Shown here: positions 14,659 through 22,618 of the stretch, in pieces
Numbering within the stretch: the first letter of the stretch is position 1
Layout of the letters: every line of letters begins with the position of its first letter
Source: CAYJFK01 sp964369475
Lineage (GTDB): Bacteria > Bacillota > Clostridia > Oscillospirales > Feifaniaceae
Direction of reading: 5' to 3'
Length of the DNA stretch: 37,929 nucleotides
Assembly: GCA_964369475.1 (NCBI GenBank)
Contig: CAYJFK010000020.1
Location: forward strand, 1 to 37,929
Position numbers and translations under genes: made by a program
The notes under the pieces: generated by a model
Seen by the model: only the letters and a program-made list of their open reading frames with translations
Databases searched by the model: none
Told to the model about the DNA's origin: nothing

Positions 14659-16248
14659 CTATTTGTTATACCTCAAAACCCTACCAAACCTTCCGCCCGT
14701 GTATATGCCGTCATCGACCGCTATCTTGCCGTCTACAACTACCGTTATAATACCCTCGGGATGACGTGCCGCCTCTTTAAAATCGGCAGTGTCGAGAATT
14801 TTCTCGGGGTCGAACAAAACAAGGTCGGCGACATTGCCAACATGAAGAACTCCTCTACCGAAAAAGCCAAAACGAGCGGCAGGAAGGCTTGTCATCTTGC
14901 GCACGGCCTCCTCGAGAGGCATAATGCCCTTTTCACGCACATAGCGAGCGAGCACCCTTGCAAAAGATCCATATGCACGGGGATGACACTTAACGCTATC
15001 CGACCCCGGCAAGGTGTCAGACCCTATCATGGTGTAGGGCGACTTCATAACGGTGCAAACATCCTCGTCACTCATAGAGCCGTAGCCCACAAGATCGTGA
15101 CCATTGTTAAGGGCGATTATATCAAGTGCCGTATCTATCGGGTCTTTGCCGTGAATTTCCGACGCTTCGAGCAGATTAAGCCCCTGATACTGCGGCGTGT
15201 GGGGAATGTAAAAGAGCAGTATGGCATCGGGCCCTGTAACGAGTTTAAATTGATTTTCCCAACCATCTATGCCGTTATCTATATCCTCTCTAATTCTTCT
15301 CCTTACATCGGGGTCGGAGAGCCTTGCGACGGTCTCCTCCACTCCCCCTATCTGCGACCAAGGAGGGAGCACGGCACGAAGGGTAGTTGCCGATACATTG
15401 TACGGATACTGGTCGAGCGTTACATCTATTCCCTCATCACGTGCCGCCTCTATCATGCCGAGCGTTTTGTTAACGAGCCCCCAGTTGTGCGCCCCTGTGA
15501 CCTTATGATGATGAATTTGCAGCTTACAGCCCGAGCGCCTCGAGATTTCAAGAACCTCCTCGACAGATGCCACAAGCTCGTCGCCCTCGTTTCTCATATG
15601 GCTTGCAAATATGCCGCCATACTCAACGAGCACCTCGCCAAGCGCTGCAAGCTCGTCTATTGAGCTCCAAACCCCCGGCGGATAAAATAGACCTGTCGAC
15701 ATGCCAAGCGCCCCTGCCTTCATGGCATCTCGTAGCATATCCTTCATCTTTTCGAGCTCGTCTGTTGTCGGCGCACGGTCTACAAAGCCCATGGCGGCAA
15801 TTCTAAGTGTGCCATGACCTACATATGCCGCAAAATTAACGGCGGGCGGCAGTTTGTCGACATAAGAAAGATACTGCTCGAAAATTCTCCACTCAAAGGG
15901 AGGGTTAAGCCCTGCCAGCGTAAAGCCGACATAACGGCGAACTTCTTCTTCAATGTCGTCTGTCAGCGGAGCAGGAGTAAGGCCGCAAACGCCGCAGACC
16001 TGCGTTGTAACGCCCTGCATTAAATTGGCAAGCGTGTCGGGCATAGCCCCGATAATAGATTCATAATGGGCATGAGTATCTATAAACCCCGGCGCAAGAA
16101 TATTGCCGCCGCAATCTATAACCCGTATTGCCTCACCGTCGCCACCGATAGCGGCAATCTTGCCGTCCTTAACAGCGAGCGACGACCTATACCAAGGTGC
16201 TCCCGTTCCGTCTACAATTCTTGCATTTTTAAAAAGAATGTCGTACAT
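14659..16248 (-). CDS. N-acyl-D-amino-acid deacylase (D-aminoacylase family amidohydrolase)
   Basis: A 529-residue member of the amidohydrolase superfamily, which hydrolyses N-acyl-D-amino acids and related amides with bound metal. Visible metal-site features are DTHAH (His59, His61), the bridging-Cys region CGVCGL (85-90), the His of ASHMRNEGDE, the IHHHKVTG motif and the Asp of GSDTLPGSD. Start and end carry the small beta-domain typical of the family. GGAGGG precedes the ATG. It diverges from lexA over a 119-base gap, is transcribed toward dnaA, and has no related neighbour. Substrate choice (D-Glu, D-Asp, broad, or dipeptide-like) cannot be read. Confidence 0.88.
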   Translation of the reverse strand: MYDILFKNARIVDGTGAPWYRSSLAVKDGKIAAIGGDGEAIRVIDCGGNILAPGFIDTHAHYESIIGAMPDTLANLMQGVTTQVCGVCGLTPAPLTDDIEEEVRRYVGFTLAGLNPPFEWRIFEQYLSYVDKLPPAVNFAAYVGHGTLRIAAMGFVDRAPTTDELEKMKDMLRDAMKAGALGMSTGLFYPPGVWSSIDELAALGEVLVEYGGIFASHMRNEGDELVASVEEVLEISRRSGCKLQIHHHKVTGAHNWGLVNKTLGMIEAARDEGIDVTLDQYPYNVSATTLRAVLPPWSQIGGVEETVARLSDPDVRRRIREDIDNGIDGWENQFKLVTGPDAILLFYIPHTPQYQGLNLLEASEIHGKDPIDTALDIIALNNGHDLVGYGSMSDEDVCTVMKSPYTMIGSDTLPGSDSVKCHPRAYGSFARVLARYVREKGIMPLEEAVRKMTSLPAARFGFFGRGVLHVGNVADLVLFDPEKILDTADFKEAARHPEGIITVVVDGKIAVDDGIYTGGRFGRVLRYNK

Positions 16249-16271
16249 ATTTCCCTCCTAAAATAAAAATA

Positions 16272-16311
16272 AGAACAAATGTTTGCTTTTTTGCATGAGC
16301 TGTGCTATAAT
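16272..16311 (+). promoter_or_regulatory. lexA promoter with overlapping SOS box
   Basis: -35 TTGCTT (16283-16288), 17-base spacer and extended -10 TGC TATAAT (16306-16311). The SOS-box-like sequence AGAACAAATGTTTG (16272-16285) overlaps the -35 box. It keeps the GAAC-N4-GTT core of the Firmicutes box CGAACATATGTTCG. The layout fits LexA autorepression. The box also lies 24 bases from the divergent deacylase start. Confidence 0.72.
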
Positions 16312-16367
16312 CAAATTAAGTATATTTTATTGTATTATTCACATTGTGTCAATGCGGAGGTTTTTTT

Positions 16368-16964
16368 ATGACAAAGGGCGAAAAGAAAAAGATGGAAGTC
16401 TATAATTTTATAAGAGACTTTATGGAAGATCAGGGTGTCCCCCCCACAACAAGGGAGATTGGCGACGGTGTTGGCTTAAAGTCGACCTCGACTGTTTTTA
16501 TGTATATAAAAAAGCTCGAGGCAGATGGGCTGCTCGGCGGCAGTAGCGGCAGAAAAAGGGGCGCAATGCCGACAGAAAAAAGAGAGCCCTCGGCATATAT
16601 CCCCATGCTCGGAACGGTAACGGCAGGCCAGCCAATTTTAGCTATCGAAAGCCACGAGGAGACAGTGCCTGTCGACCCATCATTTGTTAGAGGCAGAGAA
16701 CTCTTTGCCCTAAAAATAAAGGGCGACAGCATGATAAATGCAGGCATTTTAGATAAAGACACAGTCTTTGTAGAACGCACCCCCGACGCAAGAAACGGCG
16801 AAATAGTAGTAGCCCTAATAGAAGACGAAGCAACGGTAAAGCGCTTTTACAAAAAAGAAAACGCCTTCTGGCTAATGCCCGAAAACGATGCCTATCAACC
16901 GATCATTGTGGAAGAAGTTGTTATTTTAGGCAAAGTGGTGGGGCTTTTTAGGGATTTTATATAG
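16368..16964 (+). CDS. lexA: LexA repressor
   Basis: The SOS repressor, which cleaves itself when RecA forms filaments on damaged DNA. In the 198-residue protein the winged helix-turn-helix (about 10-60) is followed by the S24 peptidase domain, with cleavage site Ala86-Gly87 (TVTAGQP), catalytic Ser121 (GDSMIN) and Lys158 (ATVKRF). A longer frame begins upstream, but GGAGG 7 bases before the second ATG fixes the start at MTKGEK. The stop codon's last base begins a hairpin that leads into repeat E6. Confidence 0.95.
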   Translation: MTKGEKKKMEVYNFIRDFMEDQGVPPTTREIGDGVGLKSTSTVFMYIKKLEADGLLGGSSGRKRGAMPTEKREPSAYIPMLGTVTAGQPILAIESHEETVPVDPSFVRGRELFALKIKGDSMINAGILDKDTVFVERTPDARNGEIVVALIEDEATVKRFYKKENAFWLMPENDAYQPIIVEEVVILGKVVGLFRDFI

Positions 16965-17151
16965 CAAAATCGGAGATTTTGCAGGTAAGAAGTAATAGTG
17001 AATAAGTAACAACTATGGTGGAAAAACCAAAGGTTTTTCAATAATATATTCAATACTTAATTGCCAACGGCAATTAAGTTACCATACTTATTACCTATTC
17101 ACTATTACTTATTACTTAACTTATTCACTTCTTCACTATTACTTATTACTT
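16964..17151 (+). repeat. Heptamer-bounded multi-hairpin element, copy E6, with outer hairpin
   Basis: Outer hairpin GCAAAATC-gga-GATTTTGC (16964-16982) starts at the lexA stop. Then AGGTAAG, AAGTAAT, AGTGAAT, AAGTAAC, AACTATGG. Hairpin 1 is AAAAACC-aaa-GGTTTTT and hairpin 2 is TTAATTGCC-aac-GGCAATTAA. An extended right heptamer arm runs to 17151. Together with the inverted copy E7 it encloses the four-helix-bundle gene. Confidence 0.92.
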
Positions 17152-17172
17152 AAAAAAAGAGGAGCGTTTTTT

Positions 17173-17529
17173 ATGAAGGACAGTGAACTTACCCGTCAGT
17201 CGGTAGAGCTTTCTGTTTGTATTGTGGAATATTATAAGTGGCTTGTTTATGAGAAAAAAGAATTTGTTATGTCTAAGCAGCTACTTAAAAGTGGAACAAG
17301 TGTTGGTGCGAATATTCACGAGGCTTTTTATGGAGTTAGTAAGGCAGACTTTATTTCCAAAATGCAGATAGCTCTAAAAGAGTGTGCAGAAAGTGAGTAT
17401 TGGCTCATAATCTTAAAACGCACAAACTATTTTGATATTAAATTTAACCAATTGGAAAACTATATAAAATCCCTCAAAAAAATGCTAATATCCACATTAA
17501 ATACTTCAAAAAAAAGCTTCAATGAGTAA
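17173..17529 (+). CDS. Four-helix-bundle protein (23S rRNA intervening-sequence / S23 family)
   Basis: The 118-residue protein matches the four-helix-bundle family known from 23S rRNA intervening sequences: SVELSVCIVEYYKWLV, QLLKSGTSVGANIHEAFYGVSKADFISKMQIALKECAESEYWL and a final amphipathic helix. The SGTSVGANIxEA motif is the family hallmark. The diversity-generating retroelement protein Avd has the same fold, but no reverse transcriptase or variable repeat is present. GAGGAG precedes the ATG. The gene lies between two inverted repeat elements (E6, E7) and ends in a strong terminator. Function of stand-alone members is unknown. The enclosed position suggests cargo of a mobile unit (inference). 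Confidence 0.87.
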   Translation: MKDSELTRQSVELSVCIVEYYKWLVYEKKEFVMSKQLLKSGTSVGANIHEAFYGVSKADFISKMQIALKECAESEYWLIILKRTNYFDIKFNQLENYIKSLKKMLISTLNTSKKSFNE

Positions 17530-17550
17530 TAACTCATTGAAGCTTTTTAA
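17515..17550 (+). terminator. Strong terminator overlapping the four-helix-bundle gene stop
   Basis: AGCTTCAATGAGT (17515-17527) pairs perfectly with ACTCATTGAAGCT (17532-17544) across a 4-base loop and is followed by TTTTT. The stem includes the last codons (Ser-Phe-Asn-Glu) and the stop. The coding end has therefore been shaped to form the terminator. Confidence 0.85.
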
Positions 17551-17702
17551 GTAAAAAGTAATAGTGAATAGGTAATAAGTATGGTAACTTAATTGCCTGT
17601 GGCAATTAAGTATTTTATATTATATAGAAAAACCTTTGGTTTTTCCTCCATACTTCTTACTTCTTCACTATTACTTATTACCTGCAAAATCTTCGATTTT
17701 GC
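17549..17702 (-). repeat. Heptamer-bounded multi-hairpin element, copy E7, inverted relative to E6
   Basis: Left arm AAGTAAA, AAGTAAT, AGTGAAT, AGGTAAT, AAGTATGG. Then TTAATTGCC-tgt-GGCAATTAA, an AT-rich spacer and AAAAACC-ttt-GGTTTTT. The right arm ends with the outer hairpin GCAAAATC-ttc-GATTTTGC (17684-17702), one base from the RNase J stop. The outer hairpin matches that of E6 in mirror image. Confidence 0.92.
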
Positions 17703-17703
17703 C

Positions 17704-19758
17704 TTATACCTCCGTTATAACCGGCAGTATCATTGGGCTTCTCTTTGTTTTATGATAAATATAGCCCGAAAGTGCATTCTTTATAGCGCTCTTTAGTGCG
17801 CCGAATTCGATTGGCATCATGGGGAGGGTTTTGTCTAAGGCGGTGCGTAGTGCGTCGTGTGCGCCGTCCATTAGATCCTCTGATTCCTTAACAAATACAA
17901 AGCCTCTCGAAACGAGCTCGGGTTGGGAGACAAGCTCGCCTGTGGCACGGTCTACTGTCAAGGCTACAACTACAAGGCCGTCCTCGGCGAGGTGCTTTCT
18001 GTCACGAAGGACAACACTGCCAACGTCGCCGACACCTATTCCGTCTATAAGCACCTTGCCCGAAGGCACTGTACCGTTTAGCTTGCAGCTGTTTGCCGTC
18101 ATTTCTATAACTCGGCCTATCTCGGAAACAAAAATTCTGCTCTCGTCTATGCCCATTAATTTTGCTGTTGCAGCGTGGGCAACGAGGTGAGAGTATTCGC
18201 CGTGTATCGGAATAAAATATTTCGGCTTTGTAAGTGCCAAAACGAGCTTTTGTTCCTCTTGCGAGGCATGGCCCGAAACGTGAACCTCTGCTTGTTTTGT
18301 CGTTATTACCTCTGCGCCCCTTTTAAGAAGTCCGTTTATAACCTTGGAGACAGTCTTTTCATTGCCGGGGATTGGAGAGGCCGAAATAATAACAAGGTCG
18401 TCTGGCCCAACTTCAACATTCCTGTGCTCACTCGCCGCCATTCTTGAAAGAGCCGACATGGGCTCGCCCTGACTGCCGGTAGTAACGAGCACAACACGGT
18501 GTGGCTCGTAGTCCTTAATGCGGTCTATGTCTATCAAAATGCCTTCTTCCACATCGATAACACCGAGAGCAATTGCGGCATTAACATTGTTGATCATAGA
18601 GCGACCCGAAACAGCGACCTTTCGTCCTTGCTTGGAGGCGGCATCTATTATCTGCTTAACCCTGTGAATGTTAGAGGCAAATGTCGTAACTATAATACGT
18701 TTTTTTGTCGTCTCGAAAAGGCGGTCGATGGCACGGGCAACAACATGCTCGCTCTTTGTGTGTCCTGCCCTCTCGGAATTTGTCGAGTCGGAAAGAAGTG
18801 CCAAAACACCCTTTTTACCAAGCTCGCCAAGGCGTGCAAGATCTATCATCTCGCCGTCTATCGGGGTCGTGTCAATCTTAAAGTCGCCTGTAAATATAAT
18901 GCGGCCGGCAGGTGTTTCTATGCCGAGCATACATGCATCGGGAATGGAGTGGTTGGCACGAATTATCTCGACCTTAAAAGAGCCTAAGGTAAGCACATCG
19001 CCGTATTCTACTTGATATAGCTCGGTAGTGGCGGTAAGCTTGTGCTCGTCGAGCTTGTTTTTAACAAGTCCGCATGTAAGCCTTGTGCCGTAGACAGGCG
19101 CATTAACCTGCTTTAAAAGGTAGGGTATGCCGCCCGTGTGGTCTTCGTGACCGTGGGTAATAACGATACCACGGAGCTTGCTTGCGTTGTTTACCACATA
19201 GGTAAAATCGGGTATAACAAGATCGACTCCGGGCATAGAATCGTCGGGGAAGGCTATGCCGCAGTCGAGCACAAGCATGTCGTCGCCGCACTCGATTACA
19301 GTAAGGTTTTTGCCGACCTCGTGCAGTCCGCCAAGCGGGATAATGCGTAGCTTGGAGGAGTTGTCTGTCTTTAGTGCGGGCGAGCGCTTTAGAATATTTT
19401 GCGGCACTCTCGGTGCGGCAGGTTGTGGGGCTTTTCTTGTAGTCATTATCTTGGCACCGCCACGGCGCTTGTTATTTCTTCCCTTGTTTTGACCGCCCTG
19501 ACCATTAGATCCTTGTCCACCCTGACCGCTCGTCTTGGTCTGATTTGTATTTGCAGGGGCTGTGCCCTCTGCTTGCTTGTTTTGCGCCTCGGGCTTTTTC
19601 TTAGGCTGAGAGCCGCCCTGTTTGCCGCCTCTCTTGCCTCTGCCTCCCTCGGGCTTTTGAGCGCTCTCTCCTCTTTTGTCGAAAATAGAGGGCATAACCT
19701 CTCCCACATTTTGGGTAGAAGGCCGAGCCTTGCGCTTGGGTTTGTTGTCTTTGTTCAT
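17704..19758 (-). CDS. rnj: Ribonuclease J
   Basis: A metallo-beta-lactamase/beta-CASP nuclease for mRNA decay and rRNA maturation, with 5'-3' exo- and endonuclease activity. The HGHEDHTGG metal motif, GDFKIDTTP, SGHASQEE and the C-terminal domain are present. The 684-residue protein is about 130 residues longer than the Bacillus enzymes because of an N-terminal extension (about 1-135) rich in Gly, Gln, Lys, Arg and Asn with GGQ-type runs, probably disordered and RNA-binding. The start has AAAGGA about 8 bases upstream. Single copy in the window; whether it is J1- or J2-like cannot be told. Its 3' end converges with the four-helix-bundle gene. Confidence 0.95.
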   Translation of the reverse strand: MNKDNKPKRKARPSTQNVGEVMPSIFDKRGESAQKPEGGRGKRGGKQGGSQPKKKPEAQNKQAEGTAPANTNQTKTSGQGGQGSNGQGGQNKGRNNKRRGGAKIMTTRKAPQPAAPRVPQNILKRSPALKTDNSSKLRIIPLGGLHEVGKNLTVIECGDDMLVLDCGIAFPDDSMPGVDLVIPDFTYVVNNASKLRGIVITHGHEDHTGGIPYLLKQVNAPVYGTRLTCGLVKNKLDEHKLTATTELYQVEYGDVLTLGSFKVEIIRANHSIPDACMLGIETPAGRIIFTGDFKIDTTPIDGEMIDLARLGELGKKGVLALLSDSTNSERAGHTKSEHVVARAIDRLFETTKKRIIVTTFASNIHRVKQIIDAASKQGRKVAVSGRSMINNVNAAIALGVIDVEEGILIDIDRIKDYEPHRVVLVTTGSQGEPMSALSRMAASEHRNVEVGPDDLVIISASPIPGNEKTVSKVINGLLKRGAEVITTKQAEVHVSGHASQEEQKLVLALTKPKYFIPIHGEYSHLVAHAATAKLMGIDESRIFVSEIGRVIEMTANSCKLNGTVPSGKVLIDGIGVGDVGSVVLRDRKHLAEDGLVVVALTVDRATGELVSQPELVSRGFVFVKESEDLMDGAHDALRTALDKTLPMMPIEFGALKSAIKNALSGYIYHKTKRSPMILPVITEV

Positions 19759-19907
19759 TCATGTGTCCTTTCGAATAATGTTGTTTGTCATATTAAAGCC
19801 GCTTTTGTCAGCCGGCATTTTTTTCACAGCTGATAGGCGGAAATATTCTTGTTTAGTATTTATGTTATTATATGTTATTTTTCTATATATTGTAGTATTT
19901 ACAATAT

Positions 19908-19936
19908 ATTATACAAACTGTAAAATATATTGTAAA
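19908..19936 (-). promoter_or_regulatory. Probable RNase J promoter in an AT-rich palindrome
   Basis: Minus strand TTTACA (19936-19931), 17-base spacer, TATAAT (19913-19908). The promoter lies within an inverted repeat, TTTACAATATAT and its mirror ATATATTGTAAA (about 19898-19936), which could be a regulator site. It leaves a leader of about 140 bases, compatible with RNase J self-control (inference). Confidence 0.6.
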
Positions 19937-19973
19937 ATTCCAAGTCTTATAATCGGCATTCACAGGTAATATT

Positions 19974-20486
19974 CTACAATAAGTATAATATCTTATATAC
20001 CTTTGAAACGAGCTCGACCCTGTCTACATATGTCGCCGTCTCGGTATAGGGGATGTCGCCACGGCCTATGCCATCGGCTATCCAGCCCTCTACACGGTTT
20101 GGGCCTGCGTTGTAAGAGGCAAGGGCGATCCATAGCGAGTTGCCCTCCATAAGCATTGACAGATAGTAACTGCCGTAATCAATATTAACGGCGGCACTAT
20201 ATAAATCTTCTTGTGGCAGATCTCGTTTTTGCCTTAACCATTCGTATGTGTCGGGCATTATCTGCATTAAACCGCAAGCGCCGACAGGGGAGGTTGCATT
20301 TTCGTTAAATCTGCTCTCTGCCCAAATAACGGCATAAATAAGCTCCTCGGGAATGCCGTGATCGGTGGCGGCGGCGCTTACCTCTGCCCTATAATCTCGG
20401 GGGAATAGCTCTGTTAGCTGAAAAAGTGCCAAACAAAAGAGCAATGTTAAAGAGAGCAAAGAGACAAAAACTCTCCTTGCCGCCAT
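19974..20486 (-). CDS. Lytic transglycosylase (SLT family), membrane-anchored
   Basis: Cleaves peptidoglycan glycan strands. The 170-residue protein has a signal anchor (RRVFVSLLSLTLLFCLALF, about 5-23) and an SLT domain with catalytic Glu57 (WAESRF), then GLMQIMP and ASYNAGPNRVEGW. A longer frame continues upstream inside coaE, but the ATG 13 bases after the coaE stop gives a proper N-terminus. The ribosome site is poor (AAAAAGAAAAAG), so translation may be coupled to coaE. The pairing of coaE with a small SLT enzyme is seen in other Firmicutes. Confidence 0.9.
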   Translation of the reverse strand: MAARRVFVSLLSLTLLFCLALFQLTELFPRDYRAEVSAAATDHGIPEELIYAVIWAESRFNENATSPVGACGLMQIMPDTYEWLRQKRDLPQEDLYSAAVNIDYGSYYLSMLMEGNSLWIALASYNAGPNRVEGWIADGIGRGDIPYTETATYVDRVELVSKVYKILYLL

Positions 20487-20499
20487 CTTTTTCTTTTTA

Positions 20500-21075
20500 C
20501 TATAAGCCGAGTTTTTTCGCAACGGCGTCCACCTGACGGGCGACACTCTCCATGTCACCGTCGTTAATAATTACATGATCGGCATGAGAAGTGAAAAACT
20601 CCTCGCCCTTCTGTGCGGCAAGACGTGCCTCTGCCTGCTCCTTTGTTATACCGTCCCTCTCCATAATGCGAGAGAGAGATAGCTCGTAAGGCGCAATAAC
20701 AGCAACGACAGGCCAGCCCCTGCCGCCCTCTATAAATTTTATGGCATCAACAATAATCGCTTTAGCGGTGCTCTTTTCCTCTATTTCACGAGAGAGTATT
20801 CCAAGGTGCTTATAAACAATATCCTCGAGCACCTTCATCTTTGCAGGATCGGCAAATACAATAGGGCCCAAGACCTTGCGGTTAACTGCGCCGTCCTCGC
20901 CTATAATGCCCTCGCCGAAATACTCGGCAAGCTCTGCCGCGCACTGGGTATTAGGGCCTTGCACCTTATGTACAAGCTTGTCCGAGTCGATGTGCTCTGC
21001 TCCGTGCTTTTCAAAAAGGCGAGCGACGGTGCTCTTGCCGACACCGCTCCTACCCGTTATTCCAAATTTAATCAT
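20500..21075 (-). CDS. coaE: Dephospho-CoA kinase
   Basis: Catalyses the last step of coenzyme A synthesis, ATP-dependent phosphorylation of dephospho-CoA. The 191-residue P-loop kinase has GITGRSGVGKST (5-16), DSDKLVH and an Arg/Glu-rich lid (RIMERDGITKEQAEARLAAQ). Normal length. The start ATG has AAAGGA upstream. It is followed by the transglycosylase gene and preceded by a 523-base GC-rich repeat region, not by polA or mutM as in many Firmicutes. Confidence 0.95.
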   Translation of the reverse strand: MIKFGITGRSGVGKSTVARLFEKHGAEHIDSDKLVHKVQGPNTQCAAELAEYFGEGIIGEDGAVNRKVLGPIVFADPAKMKVLEDIVYKHLGILSREIEEKSTAKAIIVDAIKFIEGGRGWPVVAVIAPYELSLSRIMERDGITKEQAEARLAAQKGEEFFTSHADHVIINDGDMESVARQVDAVAKKLGL

Positions 21076-21109
21076 ATCTATCGTTGTCCTTTAGCTCGTA
21101 TAATAACTA

Positions 21110-21560
21110 TACCCCTGCGCACCCCGCTCCACCGCATGGGGCGATCGGGCGCATCACTTAACATCCGGCGCCCTGTGGCTTCAAAAACGGGTTCGGATTA
21201 TATCTATCACCCTACGCAAGCACGGGCGGCTCTGCACGCAAAATGCTTCGACTAAAATTACAGCAGGGCGCATTTTGCGTGCGCCTTTGCGGCTTAGTGC
21301 CGTGCTTATGTCTTTGGTGCTCCCAAAAAAGGAAAGAGAGGTTGCCTTATGCTGTGTGCCCCTTGCCGCAAAGGCTCTCGCTCCCGCAGGAGCGAGCGAG
21401 CCGCCCACCGAGCCCCATGCGGTGGAGCGTGGTCTTGTAGGGGGCAGATGCATGGGGGCGTGCGAAGTATACGCACTGAGCATGGGCGCTCTCTGCGACT
21501 ATGGAGCGAAAGAGGCATATTGCAAAGCTCCATGTGCCGCCATAGGAGAGAGCGAGCATA
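21110..21560. repeat. GC-rich palindromic mosaic repeat, family 2 copy B
   Basis: A gene-free stretch between coaE and the Sua5 gene. It has a perfect 18-bp inverted repeat, CGCTCCACCGCATGGGGC at 21125-21142 with its complement at 21412-21429, which could be the ends of an inserted unit of about 305 bases. Inside are GGATTATATCTATCACCCTA (21195-21214) and smaller stems such as CTCGCTCC/GGAGCGAG near 21378-21395. Blocks are shared with 4100-4240 in mixed orientation. Several overlapping open frames here look spurious. Confidence 0.75.
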
Positions 21561-21598
21561 GTAGGTTTTAGAAAAATCTTATGCCTATCTAATCCACA

Positions 21599-22618
21599 CT
21601 ACACCCTTATAACTCTATGCCCTGCCGCCTTAATAAGCCTGTTATAAAGAGCAAGGCCAAGACCCTCTCTTTTTGGGACGGGGCAATATATCTCTGTTGC
21701 TCCTATATCGTCGGCAGTCCTAAGTGCGGCAAATATATTGTGAGCCGCCTCGCCAAGATCTCTGCCGAGCGTTATAACATTATATCCTTCAAAACTTGCC
21801 GCATCGCTCTCAAGACAGAGCAAAACGGCATTTTTCTTTGCCTTCATAAAATCCGTCACGGCAGAGGGGTCACCCTCCACCAAATAGAGCTCCCCCTTAG
21901 GGGCATAATGACGATACTTCATTCCGGGCGACGAGGGGATGCTCCCCTTTTCAATCTCCCCCAAAACAGCACGGTCAATATCAATGCTTCCAATAACTTC
22001 CTCTATCTCCTCGGCAGTTACACCACCCGGACGCAGTAGCCTCGGGGGAGATACCGCAAGCGAAAGCACGGTCGACTCAAGCCCGACATCGCACTGTCCG
22101 CCCTCCAAAATAAAGCCAAGATCCTCCCCAAAATCGCCATCTACATGAAGTGCGGTAGTGGGCGACGGTCTGCCCGATATATTGGCAGAGGGAGCGGCAA
22201 TAGGAAGCCCTGCTCGCCTAATTAAATCGAGCGCCACAGGATGCGACGGCATACGCACCGCCACAGTATCAAGCCCTGCCGACACAATGTGCGGCACAAT
22301 GTCGCTCTTTTTCAAAACAAGAGTAAGTGCCCCCGGCCAAAACTTTTGAGTTAAGCTGTATGCCTCTTTCGGAATATCACAGCACAACATTTCAAGCATC
22401 TCTACGCTACTAATGTGCAGTATAAGAGGATTGTCCGACGGCCTGCCCTTTGCCTTATAAATAAGACTGCAAGCCGCCCCATCAAGTCCATTTGCGCCAA
22501 GCCCATATACCGTCTCTGTCGGAAAGGCAACAAGTCCCCCCTCCTTAAGTATATCGGCCGCTATTTCTATATTTTGCTCGGTAGGGGGAAATATTCGCCC
22601 CCCCTCCATATTTATCAT
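21599..22618 (-). CDS. L-threonylcarbamoyladenylate synthase (Sua5/YwlC type)
   Basis: Makes threonylcarbamoyl-AMP from threonine, bicarbonate and ATP for the t6A37 modification of tRNAs. The 339-residue protein has the YrdC domain (GGLVAFPTETVYGLGANG, KAKGRPSDNPLILHI, RMPSHPVALDLI, APSANISGRPSPTTA) and a C-terminal Sua5 domain after SSPGMKYRHYAP. That length fits the Sua5 form, not the short TsaC form. Its ATG overlaps the prfA stop (ATGA), so the two are translationally coupled. prmC, often between these genes, is absent here. Confidence 0.95.
   Translation of the reverse strand: MINMEGGRIFPPTEQNIEIAADILKEGGLVAFPTETVYGLGANGLDGAACSLIYKAKGRPSDNPLILHISSVEMLEMLCCDIPKEAYSLTQKFWPGALTLVLKKSDIVPHIVSAGLDTVAVRMPSHPVALDLIRRAGLPIAAPSANISGRPSPTTALHVDGDFGEDLGFILEGGQCDVGLESTVLSLAVSPPRLLRPGGVTAEEIEEVIGSIDIDRAVLGEIEKGSIPSSPGMKYRHYAPKGELYLVEGDPSAVTDFMKAKKNAVLLCLESDAASFEGYNVITLGRDLGEAAHNIFAALRTADDIGATEIYCPVPKREGLGLALYNRLIKAAGHRVIRV

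Noticed and set aside
16344..16367. Longer LexA start (MCQCGGFF...)
   Set aside because: The GGAGG ribosome site lies inside this stretch and precedes the ATG at 16368.
17173..17529. Diversity-generating retroelement accessory protein (Avd)
   Set aside because: Same fold, but no reverse transcriptase, template repeat or variable repeat is nearby.
20487..20558. Longer N-terminus of the transglycosylase overlapping coaE
   Set aside because: It would put a charged, coaE-derived segment before the signal anchor.
21181..21571. Overlapping open frames between coaE and the Sua5 gene
   Set aside because: All lie in the GC-rich palindromic repeat and share no domain with known proteins.
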